Shown piece by piece: positions 1 through 7,919 of a DNA stretch of 64,000 nt. How positions within the stretch are numbered: position 1 is the first letter of the stretch; every line of letters begins with the position of its first letter. Under the pieces are notes generated by a model. That model saw only the letters and a program-made list of their open reading frames with translations. It ran no database searches and was not told where the DNA came from. The stretch spans positions 6,043,501 to 6,107,500 of the forward strand of contig NZ_CP025263.1 in the NCBI RefSeq assembly GCF_002843605.1, written 5' to 3'. The DNA comes from Pseudomonas sp. S09G 359 (GTDB lineage Bacteria; Pseudomonadota; Gammaproteobacteria; Pseudomonadales; Pseudomonadaceae). Position numbers and translations under genes: made by a program.

Positions 1-192
1 GCGCTCACGGCTCATGGGCATGCAGATCAGCCCACGGGCGTGCTTGGCCATGAAGTTGATGTGCTCGGGCTTGCAGGCCTCGGCGGCCATGATGATGTCG
101 CCTTCGTTCTCGCGGTCTTCGTCATCCATCAGGATGACCATCTTGCCTTGGCGGATGTCTTCAACCAGTTCTTCGATGCTATTGAGCGCCAC
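1..192 (-). CDS. ribB: 3,4-dihydroxy-2-butanone 4-phosphate synthase, N-terminal part (cut by window edge)
   Basis: Only the first 64 codons lie in the window. They read in frame from a GTG start preceded by an AGGGGG-type ribosome binding site. Visible motifs are the acidic [10 protein letters not shown] segment, which holds the metal/substrate-binding acidic residues of DHBP synthase, and a following ARGLICMP segment. The enzyme converts ribulose 5-phosphate to the four-carbon riboflavin precursor. It is the last gene seen in the order nrdR-ribD-ribE-ribB, 15 bases after ribE, so it is probably co-transcribed. In Pseudomonas the protein usually carries a C-terminal GTP cyclohydrolase II-like domain (RibBA), which cannot be judged here. 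Confidence 0.93.
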   Translation of the reverse strand, partial: MALNSIEELVEDIRQGKMVILMDDEDRENEGDIIMAAEACKPEHINFMAKHARGLICMPMSRER

Positions 193-207
193 GCGGCACC
201 CCCTTGG

Positions 208-870
208 TCAGGATTTCAGGTAGCCGTTAGCGGCCAGAAAACTTTCGGTGATGTTCCCTGCTGCTGGCTCTGCGGCCTTATCGCCCAACAACAGGCGCTC
301 CAGGTAACGGGCAAGCAAGTCGACTTCCAGGTTCACCCGGCGACCTGGCTGGTACGACGCCATGATGGTTTCGCTCAGGGTGTGGGGAATGATGGTCAGT
401 TCAAATTCGGCGCCATTCACGGCGTTCACGGTCAGGCTGGTGCCGTCGACGGTGATCGAGCCTTTGTGGGCGATGTACTTGGCCAGCTCTTTCGGCGCGC
501 GGATGCGGAATTCCACGGCACGCGCGTTTTCGCTGCGGGCAACCACTTCGCCGACGCCGTCGACGTGGCCGCTGACCAGGTGGCCACCGAGACGCGTGGT
601 GGGGGTCAGGGCTTTTTCCAGGTTGACCGGGCTGCCGGCCTTGAGGTCGTTCATCGCCGTGCAGTCGAGGGTTTCGCGGCTGACGTCGGCGGCAAAGCCG
701 TTGCCCGGCAACTCGATGACGGTCAGGCACACGCCGCTGACGGCGATGCTGTCGCCCAGCTTGACGTCGCCGAGGTCGAGCTTGCCGGTTTCAACCAGCA
801 GGCGCACGTCGCCGCCCTTTGGGGTCATGGCGCGGATGCTGCCGATGGATTCGATAATGCCGGTGAACAT
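208..870 (-). CDS. ribE: riboflavin synthase, alpha subunit
   Basis: 220 residues. It catalyses dismutation of two 6,7-dimethyl-8-ribityllumazine molecules to riboflavin in the cytosol. The protein starts with the diagnostic MFTGIIE and shows the expected two tandem lumazine-binding barrels: SGVCLTV in the first, and the LGGHLVSGHVDGVG and DGTSLTVN segments opening the second. I chose the MFTG start over an upstream in-frame start because an AGGAGA site sits just before it. It lies 48 bases after ribD and 15 bases before ribB. Some annotations call this gene ribC. Confidence 0.97.
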   Translation of the reverse strand: MFTGIIESIGSIRAMTPKGGDVRLLVETGKLDLGDVKLGDSIAVSGVCLTVIELPGNGFAADVSRETLDCTAMNDLKAGSPVNLEKALTPTTRLGGHLVSGHVDGVGEVVARSENARAVEFRIRAPKELAKYIAHKGSITVDGTSLTVNAVNGAEFELTIIPHTLSETIMASYQPGRRVNLEVDLLARYLERLLLGDKAAEPAAGNITESFLAANGYLKS

Positions 871-918
871 GGCCTTCTCCTGGAAACGGGGTGCGGGCAC
901 CTGAGCGCCCGGTCAGAA

Positions 919-2055
919 TTATACGCTCGCTGCTGGAACCGGGATGGCAGTGACTCGCCAGTCGTCGCCTACAGCGCGCATTTCAGTGATCTTGAGTTGG
1001 GGGGCGTCGGCCAGTTTCTCAAGCGGCCAGTCGAGCAAAGGCCGGGCGGCGGAGCCGAGGAACTTGCCGGCGACGAAAATTACGTATTCGTCCACCAGCC
1101 CCTGCTGGGCAAATGCGCCGGCCAGGCTTGGGCCGGCCTCCACCAGGACTTCGTTGACGCCCCGGGCAGCCAGTGCCACCAGCGCCGAACGCAGGTCCAC
1201 CTGGCCTTCGACGCCCGGCACCACCAGGCACTCGGGGCCACGGGGGAACTGGTTTTCCGCGGTCACGCAGGTGATCACCAGCGCCGGGCCGGCCTTGAAG
1301 AACGGTGCGTTGAGCGGCACACGCAGGCGGCCGTCGATCAGCACGCGCAGCGGCGGGCGCGACATCGCCAGCGCGGTGGTGGCTTCATCCAGGCCCAGCT
1401 CGGCGGCGCGCACGGTGAGGCGGGCGCCGTCGGCCAGCACGGTGTCGGCGCCGGTCAGTACCACACTGGCCTCGGCGCGCAGGCGCTGCACGGCGGCGCG
1501 GGCGGCCGGGCCGGTGATCCATTGGCTTTCGCCGCTGGCCATCGCGGTGCGACCGTCCAGGCTCATCGCCAGCTTGACCCGCACAAACGGCAGGCCGTGT
1601 TCCATGCGTTTGAGGAAGCCGGGGTTCAAGGCGCGGGCGTCTTTTTCCAGCACGCCGCTGCAAATCTCGATACCGGCCTGGGCCAGGCGCTGCATGCCAC
1701 GCCCCGCCACATCAGGGTTGGGGTCCTGCATGCCGGCCACCACCCGTGCGACGCCAGCACTCACCAGCGCATCGGCGCATGGCGGGGTACGCCCGTGGTG
1801 ACTGCACGGTTCGAGAGTCACATACACCGTGGCACCCCGGGCCTTGTCACCGGCGGCACGCAGGGCATTCGGCTCGGCATGGGGTTCGCCGGTGCGCTCG
1901 TGCCAGCCTTCGCCGACAATCTGCCCATCGCGCACGATCACGCAACCCACGCGAGGGTTGGGATGGGTGGTGTACAGGCCTTTGCGCGCCAGTTCGAGGG
2001 CACGGGCCATGTAATGGGCGTCGAGGGCGGCTTGTTCGGCAGACGGCTGGTTCAT
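919..2055 (-). CDS. ribD: bifunctional diaminohydroxyphosphoribosylaminopyrimidine deaminase / 5-amino-6-(5-phosphoribosylamino)uracil reductase
   Basis: 378 residues. It carries out the deaminase and reductase steps after GTP cyclohydrolase II in riboflavin synthesis. The N-terminal cytidine-deaminase-type zinc site is complete: HAE at residues 59-61 and [11 protein letters not shown] at 83-93 supply the His/Cys ligands and catalytic Glu. The C-terminal half is a dihydrofolate-reductase-like reductase domain (about 150-378). Its ATG overlaps the nrdR stop in an ATGA, indicating translational coupling. Confidence 0.97.
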   Translation of the reverse strand: MNQPSAEQAALDAHYMARALELARKGLYTTHPNPRVGCVIVRDGQIVGEGWHERTGEPHAEPNALRAAGDKARGATVYVTLEPCSHHGRTPPCADALVSAGVARVVAGMQDPNPDVAGRGMQRLAQAGIEICSGVLEKDARALNPGFLKRMEHGLPFVRVKLAMSLDGRTAMASGESQWITGPAARAAVQRLRAEASVVLTGADTVLADGARLTVRAAELGLDEATTALAMSRPPLRVLIDGRLRVPLNAPFFKAGPALVITCVTAENQFPRGPECLVVPGVEGQVDLRSALVALAARGVNEVLVEAGPSLAGAFAQQGLVDEYVIFVAGKFLGSAARPLLDWPLEKLADAPQLKITEMRAVGDDWRVTAIPVPAASV

Positions 2056-2522
2056 TCTTTGGCGGGCTCACGGGCCAGGCGGTCGATCTCTTCGCGGAAC
2101 TCATTGAGATCCTGGAAACGTCGATACACCGAGGCGAAACGGATATAGGCGACTTCATCGAGCTTTTGCAACTCGCCCATCACCAGTTCTCCAACCACCA
2201 GGCTCTTGACCTCGCGCTCGCCGGTGGCGCGCAGCTTGTGCTTGATATGCACCAGCGCCGCTTCCAACCGCTCCACACTTACCGGGCGTTTTTCCAGGGC
2301 GCGCTGCATACCGGCGCGCAGTTTTTCTTCGTCGAAAGGCTGGCGGCTGCCGTCGGACTTGATCAGACGGGGCAATACCAGTTCGGCGGTTTCGAAGGTG
2401 GTGAAACGCTCACCGCAGCCAGAGGCCAAGCATTCACGCCGGCGACGTACCTGATCGCCCTCGGCGACCAGACGCGAGTCAATGACCTTGGTGTCGTTGG
2501 CACCGCAGAAGGGACAGTGCAT
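2052..2522 (-). CDS. nrdR: ribonucleotide reductase transcriptional repressor NrdR
   Basis: 156 residues. NrdR senses ATP/dATP and represses nrd genes. The N-terminal zinc ribbon is visible (MHCPFCG, with Cys3, Cys6, Cys31 and Cys36), followed by the RRRREC and RFTTFE segments and an ATP-cone domain from about residue 49 to 139. The start is set by the MHCPFCG motif; longer in-frame starts upstream are not supported. It is the first gene of the nrdR-ribD-ribE-ribB unit, an arrangement common in proteobacteria. Confidence 0.97.
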   Translation of the reverse strand: MHCPFCGANDTKVIDSRLVAEGDQVRRRRECLASGCGERFTTFETAELVLPRLIKSDGSRQPFDEEKLRAGMQRALEKRPVSVERLEAALVHIKHKLRATGEREVKSLVVGELVMGELQKLDEVAYIRFASVYRRFQDLNEFREEIDRLAREPAKE

Positions 2523-2662
2523 GGTAGGCAGGCAACAAAAAATGGGAGGGCCATGGTAGCGCATCCCCGTGGCAAGACAAGCCATAGCCTTTACGGTATA
2601 TAGGCTGACTATTATGTTTCATATTTTTTAAGCCACGGATTTTGTCCTTTCTGGAGCCGTAC

Positions 2663-3118
2663 ATGCAGTTACGACCACTGGTTTTGCTCACTTTGTTCAG
2701 TTTTATGGTCGCCTGCAGCAGCGAAGCCCCCAAGCCGGCCGCACCTCAACCGATGCCGGCACAAGAGAAAAAAGTCCCAGGCATCGAAGACCTCGGCCCC
2801 CTGCCCGCCTTCCAGCGGGAAATCAGCGGCAGCCTCACCAACGTGCCGGCCGGTGCCGAAGTCGAAATGGCGCTGCTGGTGATCGATGACCGCTCGCGCC
2901 CACAACAACTGCTGGCCAGCAGCGTGCTGACCGGCAACGGCCAGCCCCTGGCCTTCCGCCTGCGCTACAACCCGGAAGCCTTCCCGGCCGGTGCGCGCGT
3001 GGAATTGCGCGGTCGCGCCAGCCAGTCGGGCCAGTTGATCCTGCACCTGCCCCCCGTACGCATCACCCAACCGATCACCCAGACCACCGGCCCCCTGCAA
3101 CTCGACAAGGCGCCATGA
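2663..3118 (+). CDS. YbaY-like lipoprotein
   Basis: 151 residues with a lipoprotein signal peptide. The hydrophobic segment LVLLTLFSF is followed by the lipobox-like VAC|S, placing the lipidated Cys near residue 19. A proline-rich linker and one beta-rich domain follow, containing VPAGAEVEMALLVIDD and FRLRYNP, which fits the YbaY/YscW family of small outer-membrane lipoproteins. An SD-like CTGGAG sits just before the ATG. The stop overlaps the next gene's start (ATGA). Cellular role unknown; the lipoprotein assignment is firm, the family assignment moderate. Confidence 0.8.
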   Translation: MQLRPLVLLTLFSFMVACSSEAPKPAAPQPMPAQEKKVPGIEDLGPLPAFQREISGSLTNVPAGAEVEMALLVIDDRSRPQQLLASSVLTGNGQPLAFRLRYNPEAFPAGARVELRGRASQSGQLILHLPPVRITQPITQTTGPLQLDKAP

Positions 3119-3768
3119 CCCCACCGCTGGCCCTGCAGGAGGCCCTCAGCGAACTGATCGGCGACGCGCAGCTGGTGCCCTGCGCGCTGCCGGGCACCGA
3201 GCTGTCGCTGTGGCTGCTGGATGCGGACAACATGGACCGCGCCTTCAGCCCCGAAGAAACCCGGCGCATCCTGCACGAACCGCCCTACTGGAGTTTTTGC
3301 TGGGCCAGCGGCCTGGCGCTGGCGCGCTACCTGGCGGCAAACCCGGAGTGGGTTGCAGGCAAACGCGTGCTGGATTTCGGTGCCGGTTCCGGCGTGGCCG
3401 GGATCGCCGCCGTCAAAGCCGGGGCCCTGGAGGTGGTGGCCTGCGACCTGGACCCACTGGCCTTGGCGGCTTGCCGGGCAAACGCCGAGCTAAATGGCGT
3501 GGAGCTGGCGTATTCGGCAGATTTCTTTGCCGAAGCCGACCGCTTCGACCTGATCCTGGTCGCCGACGTGCTCTACGACCGGGCGAACCTGCCGTTGCTG
3601 GACCACTTCCTCAGCCGTGGTCGCGAAGCACTGGTAGCAGACTCACGGGTGCGAGACTTTCAGCACCCGGCGTATCAGCGGTTGGAGATACTCGATGCAT
3701 TGACCCTGCCGGACTTGGCCGAGCCGTGGGAGTTTCGCAAGGTGAGCTTGTACCATTCGCGGCGATAA
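3115..3768 (+). CDS. class I SAM-dependent methyltransferase (Nnt1/ETFB-KMT-like)
   Basis: 217 residues. It has a Rossmann methyltransferase fold: motif I VLDFGAGSGVAG (85-96), the acidic loop CDLDPLA (110-116) and motif IV-like DLILVADVLYD (145-155). The DVLYD ending is characteristic of the lysine methyltransferase group (ETFB-KMT, METTL20/21, Nnt1), so protein lysine methylation is a reasonable guess; the substrate cannot be read from sequence. Start overlaps the lipoprotein stop by four bases. Confidence 0.85.
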   Translation: MTPPLALQEALSELIGDAQLVPCALPGTELSLWLLDADNMDRAFSPEETRRILHEPPYWSFCWASGLALARYLAANPEWVAGKRVLDFGAGSGVAGIAAVKAGALEVVACDLDPLALAACRANAELNGVELAYSADFFAEADRFDLILVADVLYDRANLPLLDHFLSRGREALVADSRVRDFQHPAYQRLEILDALTLPDLAEPWEFRKVSLYHSRR

Positions 3769-3894
3769 GCCCACGCGTTACAAATTTCTGGCAATACGTT
3801 GATTGAGACAGAGAATGGAACGCGGTGGAAAATGCGCTCCTATCGCACGCGGCTTGGACAATCGACCGGCATGCCTCTCCAGAAAACTTCGCTT

Positions 3895-4011
3895 ACTAAC
3901 CGCCCGGTAAAAGCCTTGCAAAAAGCCGGGCGCCTACCTAACCTCTGCGGCAACACACCCGCCATGCCTCTGGTTGCGTCAGTAGCCAAGCACAAATTGT
4001 GCGGGTTTTTT
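3895..4011 (+). ncRNA. candidate structured RNA / terminated leader upstream of the Abi_2 gene
   Basis: This gene-poor stretch contains three sets of perfect inverted repeats just before the abi start. CGCCCGG (3901-3907) pairs with CCGGGCG (3926-3932). GCAAC (3950-3954) pairs with GTTGC (3973-3977). ACCCGC (3957-3962) pairs with GCGGGT (4001-4006), running straight into six T's (4006-4011) as a rho-independent terminator would. The palindrome GCACAAATTGTGC (3990-4002) offers an alternative stem. The arrangement suggests a short, structured, terminated RNA. I recall Abi_2/AbiF-type HEPN proteins being reported with an adjacent structured RNA that controls them; the assignment here is inference from structure and position only. 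Confidence 0.45.
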
Positions 4012-4033
4012 ATGCCCGGTACTTTTTGGGCAT
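4012..4033 (+). promoter_or_regulatory. hairpin covering the abi start codon
   Basis: ATGCCC (4012-4017) and GGGCAT (4028-4033) form a perfect 6-bp inverted repeat with a 10-base loop. The right arm contains the first two bases of the proposed ATG start. If the stem forms in mRNA it would hide the start codon. No good Shine-Dalgarno is visible, which fits tight translational control. Confidence 0.45.
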
Positions 4034-5033
4034 GAGGTCATTCAGCAAGCCCGCCATTGACGTTCCTGCTCAGGTGGAACTGCTCAAGCGCCGCGGCTTG
4101 TGTATTCAAAATGAGGCTCGCGCCGAGTCTTTTTTACGGGTAGTCAGCTTCTTTCGATTAAGCCCCTATATGCGGCCCTTCCAACAGCCGGAAGATATCG
4201 AGCATCGCTTTCGGGACGGTAGCCAATTTCGTCAACTAACCCGCCTCTACGATTTTGACCGTCGACTTCGTCTACTGACGATGGATGCCATCGAAAGAAT
4301 TGAAATTGCAGCGCGCGCCGCTATCAGTAACCACATGGGACCTGTCCATGGCTGTCACTGGTATATCAGCCCACAGATGTTTCACCCTGCATTTGATCAT
4401 CAGCGCCTGCTGACAAGCCTGTCGATCAAACAATCCAACGCGACACGTGACTACCAGCGTGAATGTGAGCGCATCGACAGGCTGCACGCAGATGACAAAA
4501 GAAAATCCATTCTTAAACGTCACAGATCGAAAGAAAGCTATGCCCGGCACTACCCGGTGACCTACGCGGATCCTCCCCTGATGCCTGGCTGGGCCATGTT
4601 GGAAGAATTGACGCTGGGCGACTTGTCTCACCTGTACAAGGGCCTGGCCAAGGACTCAGACAAAAAGGTCATTGCCAAGAGCCTGGGACTTGCGGCCCCC
4701 CTGATGCAGTCATGGCTGCACACTCTGACCACCATTCGAAACATGTGTGCCCATCACTCGCGGATGTGGAACCGGGAACTGGGTATTCGCCCCGAGTTGC
4801 CGAGAAAAGCCACCTTCCTCTGGCCGGGGCATCTCTTTAAGCCAGGGCCGCATACACGCATTTTTTCGGCCCTCTGCATTCTGAATCACTTGATGCATCA
4901 GGTCAGTCCGCATGCTCGCTGGAATCAACGCTTGTATCAACTGGTCCATGAGTTCCCCGACGTTAGCCTGAAAGCGATGGGGTTCCCTGCAGACTGGCAT
5001 CAAGACCCTTTTTGGCACGCGCCGCGCACCTGA
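4032..5033 (+). CDS. Abi_2-family abortive-infection HEPN RNase
   Basis: 333 residues, not recognised as a housekeeping gene. The N-terminal part shows the Abi_2 (AbiD/AbiF) pattern: the helper segment around FLRVVSFFRLSPY (35-47) and the DFDRRLRLLTMDAIERIEIAAR stretch (within 74-96). The C-terminal part carries RNMCAHHSRMWNR with Arg236 and His241, an R-x4-H HEPN nuclease motif typical of Abi_2 proteins. Known family members act as RNases or toxins in phage abortive infection. The gene sits alone between core genes and is richer in A/T than its neighbours, consistent with transfer. The ATG start is chosen as the first ATG in frame; TTG at 4026 or GTG at 3999 are alternatives. Confidence 0.85.
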   Translation: MRSFSKPAIDVPAQVELLKRRGLCIQNEARAESFLRVVSFFRLSPYMRPFQQPEDIEHRFRDGSQFRQLTRLYDFDRRLRLLTMDAIERIEIAARAAISNHMGPVHGCHWYISPQMFHPAFDHQRLLTSLSIKQSNATRDYQRECERIDRLHADDKRKSILKRHRSKESYARHYPVTYADPPLMPGWAMLEELTLGDLSHLYKGLAKDSDKKVIAKSLGLAAPLMQSWLHTLTTIRNMCAHHSRMWNRELGIRPELPRKATFLWPGHLFKPGPHTRIFSALCILNHLMHQVSPHARWNQRLYQLVHEFPDVSLKAMGFPADWHQDPFWHAPRT

Positions 5034-5105
5034 ACGCCATGCCGCTTCCGGTCGCCCGCGCCAGCCCTTATAGTTGCCCCATTCCCGCTTTATTCGAGAC
5101 GCCCC

Positions 5106-5978
5106 ATGAGTAATCCCTCGCCGTACATCTTCGATGTCACCACTGCCAATTTTGACCAGGCGGTGATCCAGAACTCCTTCGAGAAACCCGTGCTGGTGGA
5201 TTTCTGGGCCGAGTGGTGCGCGCCGTGCAAGGCGCTGATGCCAATGCTGGCGCAGATTGCCGAGAGTTATCAGGGCGAGCTATTGCTGGCTAAAGTCGAT
5301 TGCGAGGCCGAGCAGGACATCGTTGCGCGCTTTGGCATTCAAAGCCTGCCGACGGTGGTGCTGTTCAAGGATGGCCAGCCGGTGGATGGGTTTGCCGGGG
5401 CGCAACCGGAATCTGCTGTGCGGGCGATGCTGGAGCCGCATGTGCAGATGCCGCCGCCAGCGGCGGCTGACCCGCTGGAGCAGGCCCAGGCACTGTTTGC
5501 CGAAGGCCGTATCAGCGATGCCGAAGCGGTGCTGGTGGCATTGCTGGGCGAGGACAACACCAACGCCGCCGGGTTGATTTTGTACGCACGTTGCCTGGCC
5601 GAACGCGGTGAGCTGGGTGAAGCCCAAGCCGTGCTGGACGCGGTGAAAAGCGACGACCACAAGGCCGCACTGGCCGGCGCCAAGGCGCAGATCACCTTCC
5701 TGCGCCAGGCTGCCGACCTGCCCGACGCCGCCGACTTGAAAAGCCGCCTGGCGCAAAACCCGCAGGACGATGAAGCAGCCTATCAACTGGCCATCCAGCA
5801 ACTGGCGCGCCAGCAGTACGACGCGGCGCTGGAAGGCTTGCTCAAGCTGTTTATCCGCAACCGCAGCTACAGCGAAGGCCTGCCGCACAAGACCTTGCTG
5901 CAGGTGTTCGAACTGCTGGGCAACGACCACCCGCTGGTAACTGTGTACCGCCGCAAGTTGTTCGCCGCGTTGTACTAA
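5106..5978 (+). CDS. cnoX: thioredoxin-TPR co-chaperone CnoX (YbbN)
   Basis: 290 residues. An N-terminal thioredoxin fold (1-110) carries an intact WCAPCK redox centre (37-42) and the cis-proline loop SLPTVV. A C-terminal TPR-like helical region follows (about 120-290), with repeats such as ALFAEGRISDAEAVLVALL and AYQLAIQQLARQQYDAAL. The family holds unfolded proteins and delivers them to DnaK and GroEL during oxidative/chlorine stress. Unlike E. coli CnoX, whose motif as I recall has lost one Cys, this protein keeps CxxC and may be a real oxidoreductase. The stop overlaps the convergent downstream gene. Confidence 0.93.
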   Translation: MSNPSPYIFDVTTANFDQAVIQNSFEKPVLVDFWAEWCAPCKALMPMLAQIAESYQGELLLAKVDCEAEQDIVARFGIQSLPTVVLFKDGQPVDGFAGAQPESAVRAMLEPHVQMPPPAAADPLEQAQALFAEGRISDAEAVLVALLGEDNTNAAGLILYARCLAERGELGEAQAVLDAVKSDDHKAALAGAKAQITFLRQAADLPDAADLKSRLAQNPQDDEAAYQLAIQQLARQQYDAALEGLLKLFIRNRSYSEGLPHKTLLQVFELLGNDHPLVTVYRRKLFAALY

Positions 5979-6322
5979 TCGCCGACCCAGCTGTACAGCG
6001 GCGTATCCCCGCCGCTGCTCACCTTGACCTTGGCGCTATGGCGCAGGCGCACCAGCAGGCGCTTGCCCGCCGAGGCATCGCCGGCCAAGCCTTCCAGTTG
6101 GTCGAGCAATTCCAGGCCGCTGAGTTGGCCGGCGTTGCGCAACAGGTCCTGGGCGTTCTGCCACAGATCGTCATTGTGCTTGACCGGCACCACCGGCGCG
6201 GCGGCCGCACTGGCAACCGGGGCCGCCTGTAACTGCGCGCCGAGCCGCGCCCAATCGCCGTCGTCCAGCTCCAGGGTCAAGTCCACCGGCAGGTCGCCAA
6301 CGGTTCCACGAATTCGCAACAT
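5975..6322 (-). CDS. conserved small protein of unknown function
   Basis: 115 residues, soluble, no signal peptide or membrane segment. It starts MLRIRGTVGDLPVDLTLELD, a beta-rich N-terminus. An Ala/Pro linker (about 45-60) leads to a helical, Leu-rich region with DLWQNAQDLLRNAGQLSG and a basic RLLVRLRHSAKVKV strand. I do not recognise a characterised family. Its stop overlaps the cnoX stop by three bases (convergent), and it diverges from the Zur-type promoter of the next operon. The MLRIRG start is preferred over an upstream in-frame start. Confidence 0.65.
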   Translation of the reverse strand: MLRIRGTVGDLPVDLTLELDDGDWARLGAQLQAAPVASAAAAPVVPVKHNDDLWQNAQDLLRNAGQLSGLELLDQLEGLAGDASAGKRLLVRLRHSAKVKVSSGGDTPLYSWVGD

Positions 6323-6408
6323 CGTCCTTACTCCTGCACTTTTTTCTGACAGGCATGCTCCCATGTGGCTTGCGCAACGCCAAGCGGGCGGTCAAACTCT
6401 GGCACTAT

Positions 6409-6423
6409 TGTTATAAGATCACA
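6409..6423 (+). promoter_or_regulatory. candidate Zur box
   Basis: The 15-mer TGTTATAAGATCACA lies 31 bases before the start of the His-rich metal protein gene. It closely resembles gammaproteobacterial Zur operators (TGTTATAnTATAACA and the E. coli znu-type TGTTATAATATCACA). An overlapping TGTTAT/ATAACA inverted repeat spans 6409-6428. The downstream order matches the P. aeruginosa PA4063-PA4066 operon, known to be zinc-repressed. Operator assignment is by eye. Confidence 0.7.
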
Positions 6424-6454
6424 TAACATAACTTTCATGTTCTGGAGCCTTCCC

Positions 6455-7057
6455 ATGCGCCGTCTGCTGCTCGCTTTGCCGTTTGCCCTGTTGCCACTGG
6501 CCATCGCCCATGCGGCGGATGAACACGACCATGAGCATGAACACGGCAGCCTCGGCGCCCACGAGCACGGCGTCGGCCGCCTCAATGCGGTACTCGACGG
6601 CCAGGCCCTGGAGCTTGAGCTGGACAGCCCGGCGATGAACCTGGTGGGCTTCGAACACCTGGCCACCAGCGCCGCCGACAAAGCCAAGGTCGCCGCCGCA
6701 CGCAAGCAGCTGGAAAACCCATTGGCCCTGTTCAACCTGCCCAAGGCCGCCGGTTGCGTGATCAGCACCCAGGAACTCAACAGCCCACTGTTCGGTGACA
6801 AGCCGGAAGCCGATCACGATGATGATGATCACGACGAAGACGCCAAAGGCGGCGCCCACGAGCATCATCACGACCACAGCGAGATCCACGCCCACTACCA
6901 ATTCACCTGTGCCACGCCGACCGCCCTGAGCAACCTGGACCTGACCCAGGTGTTCAAGACCTTCCCCGCCACCCAGAAAATTCAGGTACAACTGATCGGT
7001 CCGAGCGGCCAGCAAGGTGTTGAAGCAACAGCACAGGCCGCTACCCTGAAATTCTGA
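6455..7057 (+). CDS. His-rich periplasmic metal-binding protein (DUF2796)
   Basis: 200 residues. It has a clear Sec signal peptide (RRLLLALPFALLPLAIAHA, cleavage after about residue 20), then a His/Asp/Glu-rich segment (DEHDHEHEHG) and a second cluster in the middle (DHDDDDHDED and HEHHHDHSEIHAH, about 115-145). These clusters suggest zinc binding in the periplasm. The beta-rich remainder fits DUF2796. It is the first gene of a likely zinc-starvation operon with an ABC ATPase, FtsX-like permease and DUF3299 protein, under the Zur-like box at 6409. Probably a zinc chaperone or sensor for that transporter; the exact role is inferred. Confidence 0.88.
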   Translation: MRRLLLALPFALLPLAIAHAADEHDHEHEHGSLGAHEHGVGRLNAVLDGQALELELDSPAMNLVGFEHLATSAADKAKVAAARKQLENPLALFNLPKAAGCVISTQELNSPLFGDKPEADHDDDDHDEDAKGGAHEHHHDHSEIHAHYQFTCATPTALSNLDLTQVFKTFPATQKIQVQLIGPSGQQGVEATAQAATLKF

Positions 7058-7074
7058 TCTGAAAACCCAATCAC

Positions 7075-7161
7075 TGTGGGAGCTGGCTTGCCTGCGATCC
7101 AGGCGCTGCGGTATATCAGGCACACTGCGGCGCTGCCATCGCAGGCAAGCCAGCTCCCACA
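7075..7161. repeat. REPIN: two inverted Pseudomonas REP elements
   Basis: A 24-base element at 7075-7098 (TGTGGGAGCTGGCTTGCC...) is repeated perfectly in inverse orientation at 7138-7161, with a 39-base spacer. It lies between the His-rich protein gene and the ABC ATPase gene. In RNA it would form a strong hairpin and could partly separate expression of the two halves of the operon. Confidence 0.93.
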
Positions 7162-7207
7162 TTTGATCGGTGTCATCATCCAAATCAAACCAGACCACTG
7201 ATTCCCT

Positions 7208-7918
7208 ATGACCCAAGCGTTAATCGAACTGCACGACCTGGGCTTCAACTGGCCCGGTCACCCACAGTTGCTGGATATTCCCGCGTTTCGCCTGGAACGC
7301 GGGGAAACCCTGTTTCTCAAAGGCCCCAGCGGCAGTGGCAAAACCACCTTGCTCGGCCTGCTGGGCGGCGTGCAGAAACCCAGCCGAGGCAGCATCCGCC
7401 TGCTCGGACAGGAGCTCACCGAACTCTCGGCCGGCGCCCGCGATCGTTTTCGGGTGAACCACACCGGCTATATCTTTCAGCAGTTCAACCTGCTGCCGTT
7501 TCTGTCGGTGCGCGAGAATGTCGAACTGCCCTGCCACTTTTCCAAGGTGCGTGCGCAACGGGCGATCCAGCGTCACGGCAGTGTCGACAAGGCCGCCGCC
7601 ACCTTGCTCGCGCACCTCGGTTTAAAGGACAAGGACCTGCTGGAGCGGCGCGCCGATTCGCTGTCCATCGGCCAGCAGCAACGGGTGGCCGCCGCTCGTG
7701 CCCTGATCGGCCAACCCGAACTGGTGATCGCCGACGAACCCACCTCGGCCCTGGACTACGACGCCCGCGAAGCCTTCCTTCAACTGCTGTTCGCCGAGTG
7801 CCGTGAAGCCGGGGCCAGCCTGTTGTTTGTCAGCCATGACCAGAGCCTGGCGCCGCTGTTCGACCGCAACCTGTCGCTGGCCGAACTCAATCGCGCCGCC
7901 ACGCCCGCAGAGGTTTGA
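7208..7918 (+). CDS. ABC transporter ATPase (LolD/MacB type) of the zinc-starvation operon
   Basis: 236 residues with complete nucleotide-binding motifs: Walker A GPSGSGKTT (39-47), Q-loop in IFQQFNLLPF, signature LSIGQQQR (152-159), Walker B LVIADEP (172-178) and the switch His in FVSHDQS. The LSIGQQQR signature and FtsX partner place it with MacB/LolD-type systems, which usually move or release periplasmic molecules by mechanotransmission rather than import. It precedes the permease gene by one base, so they are coupled. Its upstream REPIN separates it from the metal-binding gene. Confidence 0.93.
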   Translation: MTQALIELHDLGFNWPGHPQLLDIPAFRLERGETLFLKGPSGSGKTTLLGLLGGVQKPSRGSIRLLGQELTELSAGARDRFRVNHTGYIFQQFNLLPFLSVRENVELPCHFSKVRAQRAIQRHGSVDKAAATLLAHLGLKDKDLLERRADSLSIGQQQRVAAARALIGQPELVIADEPTSALDYDAREAFLQLLFAECREAGASLLFVSHDQSLAPLFDRNLSLAELNRAATPAEV

Positions 7919-7919
7919 G

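Noticed and set aside
40..2148. Open frame of 702 codons on the plus strand opposite the riboflavin genes
   Set aside because: It is the antisense shadow of GC-rich ribE/ribD/nrdR; its translation is low-complexity (His/Gln/Gly-rich) and resembles no protein family.
3799..4035. 78-codon frame upstream of the Abi gene as an antitoxin protein
   Set aside because: It runs through all hairpins and the T-run and ends within the abi start; translation looks random. A structured RNA explains the region better.
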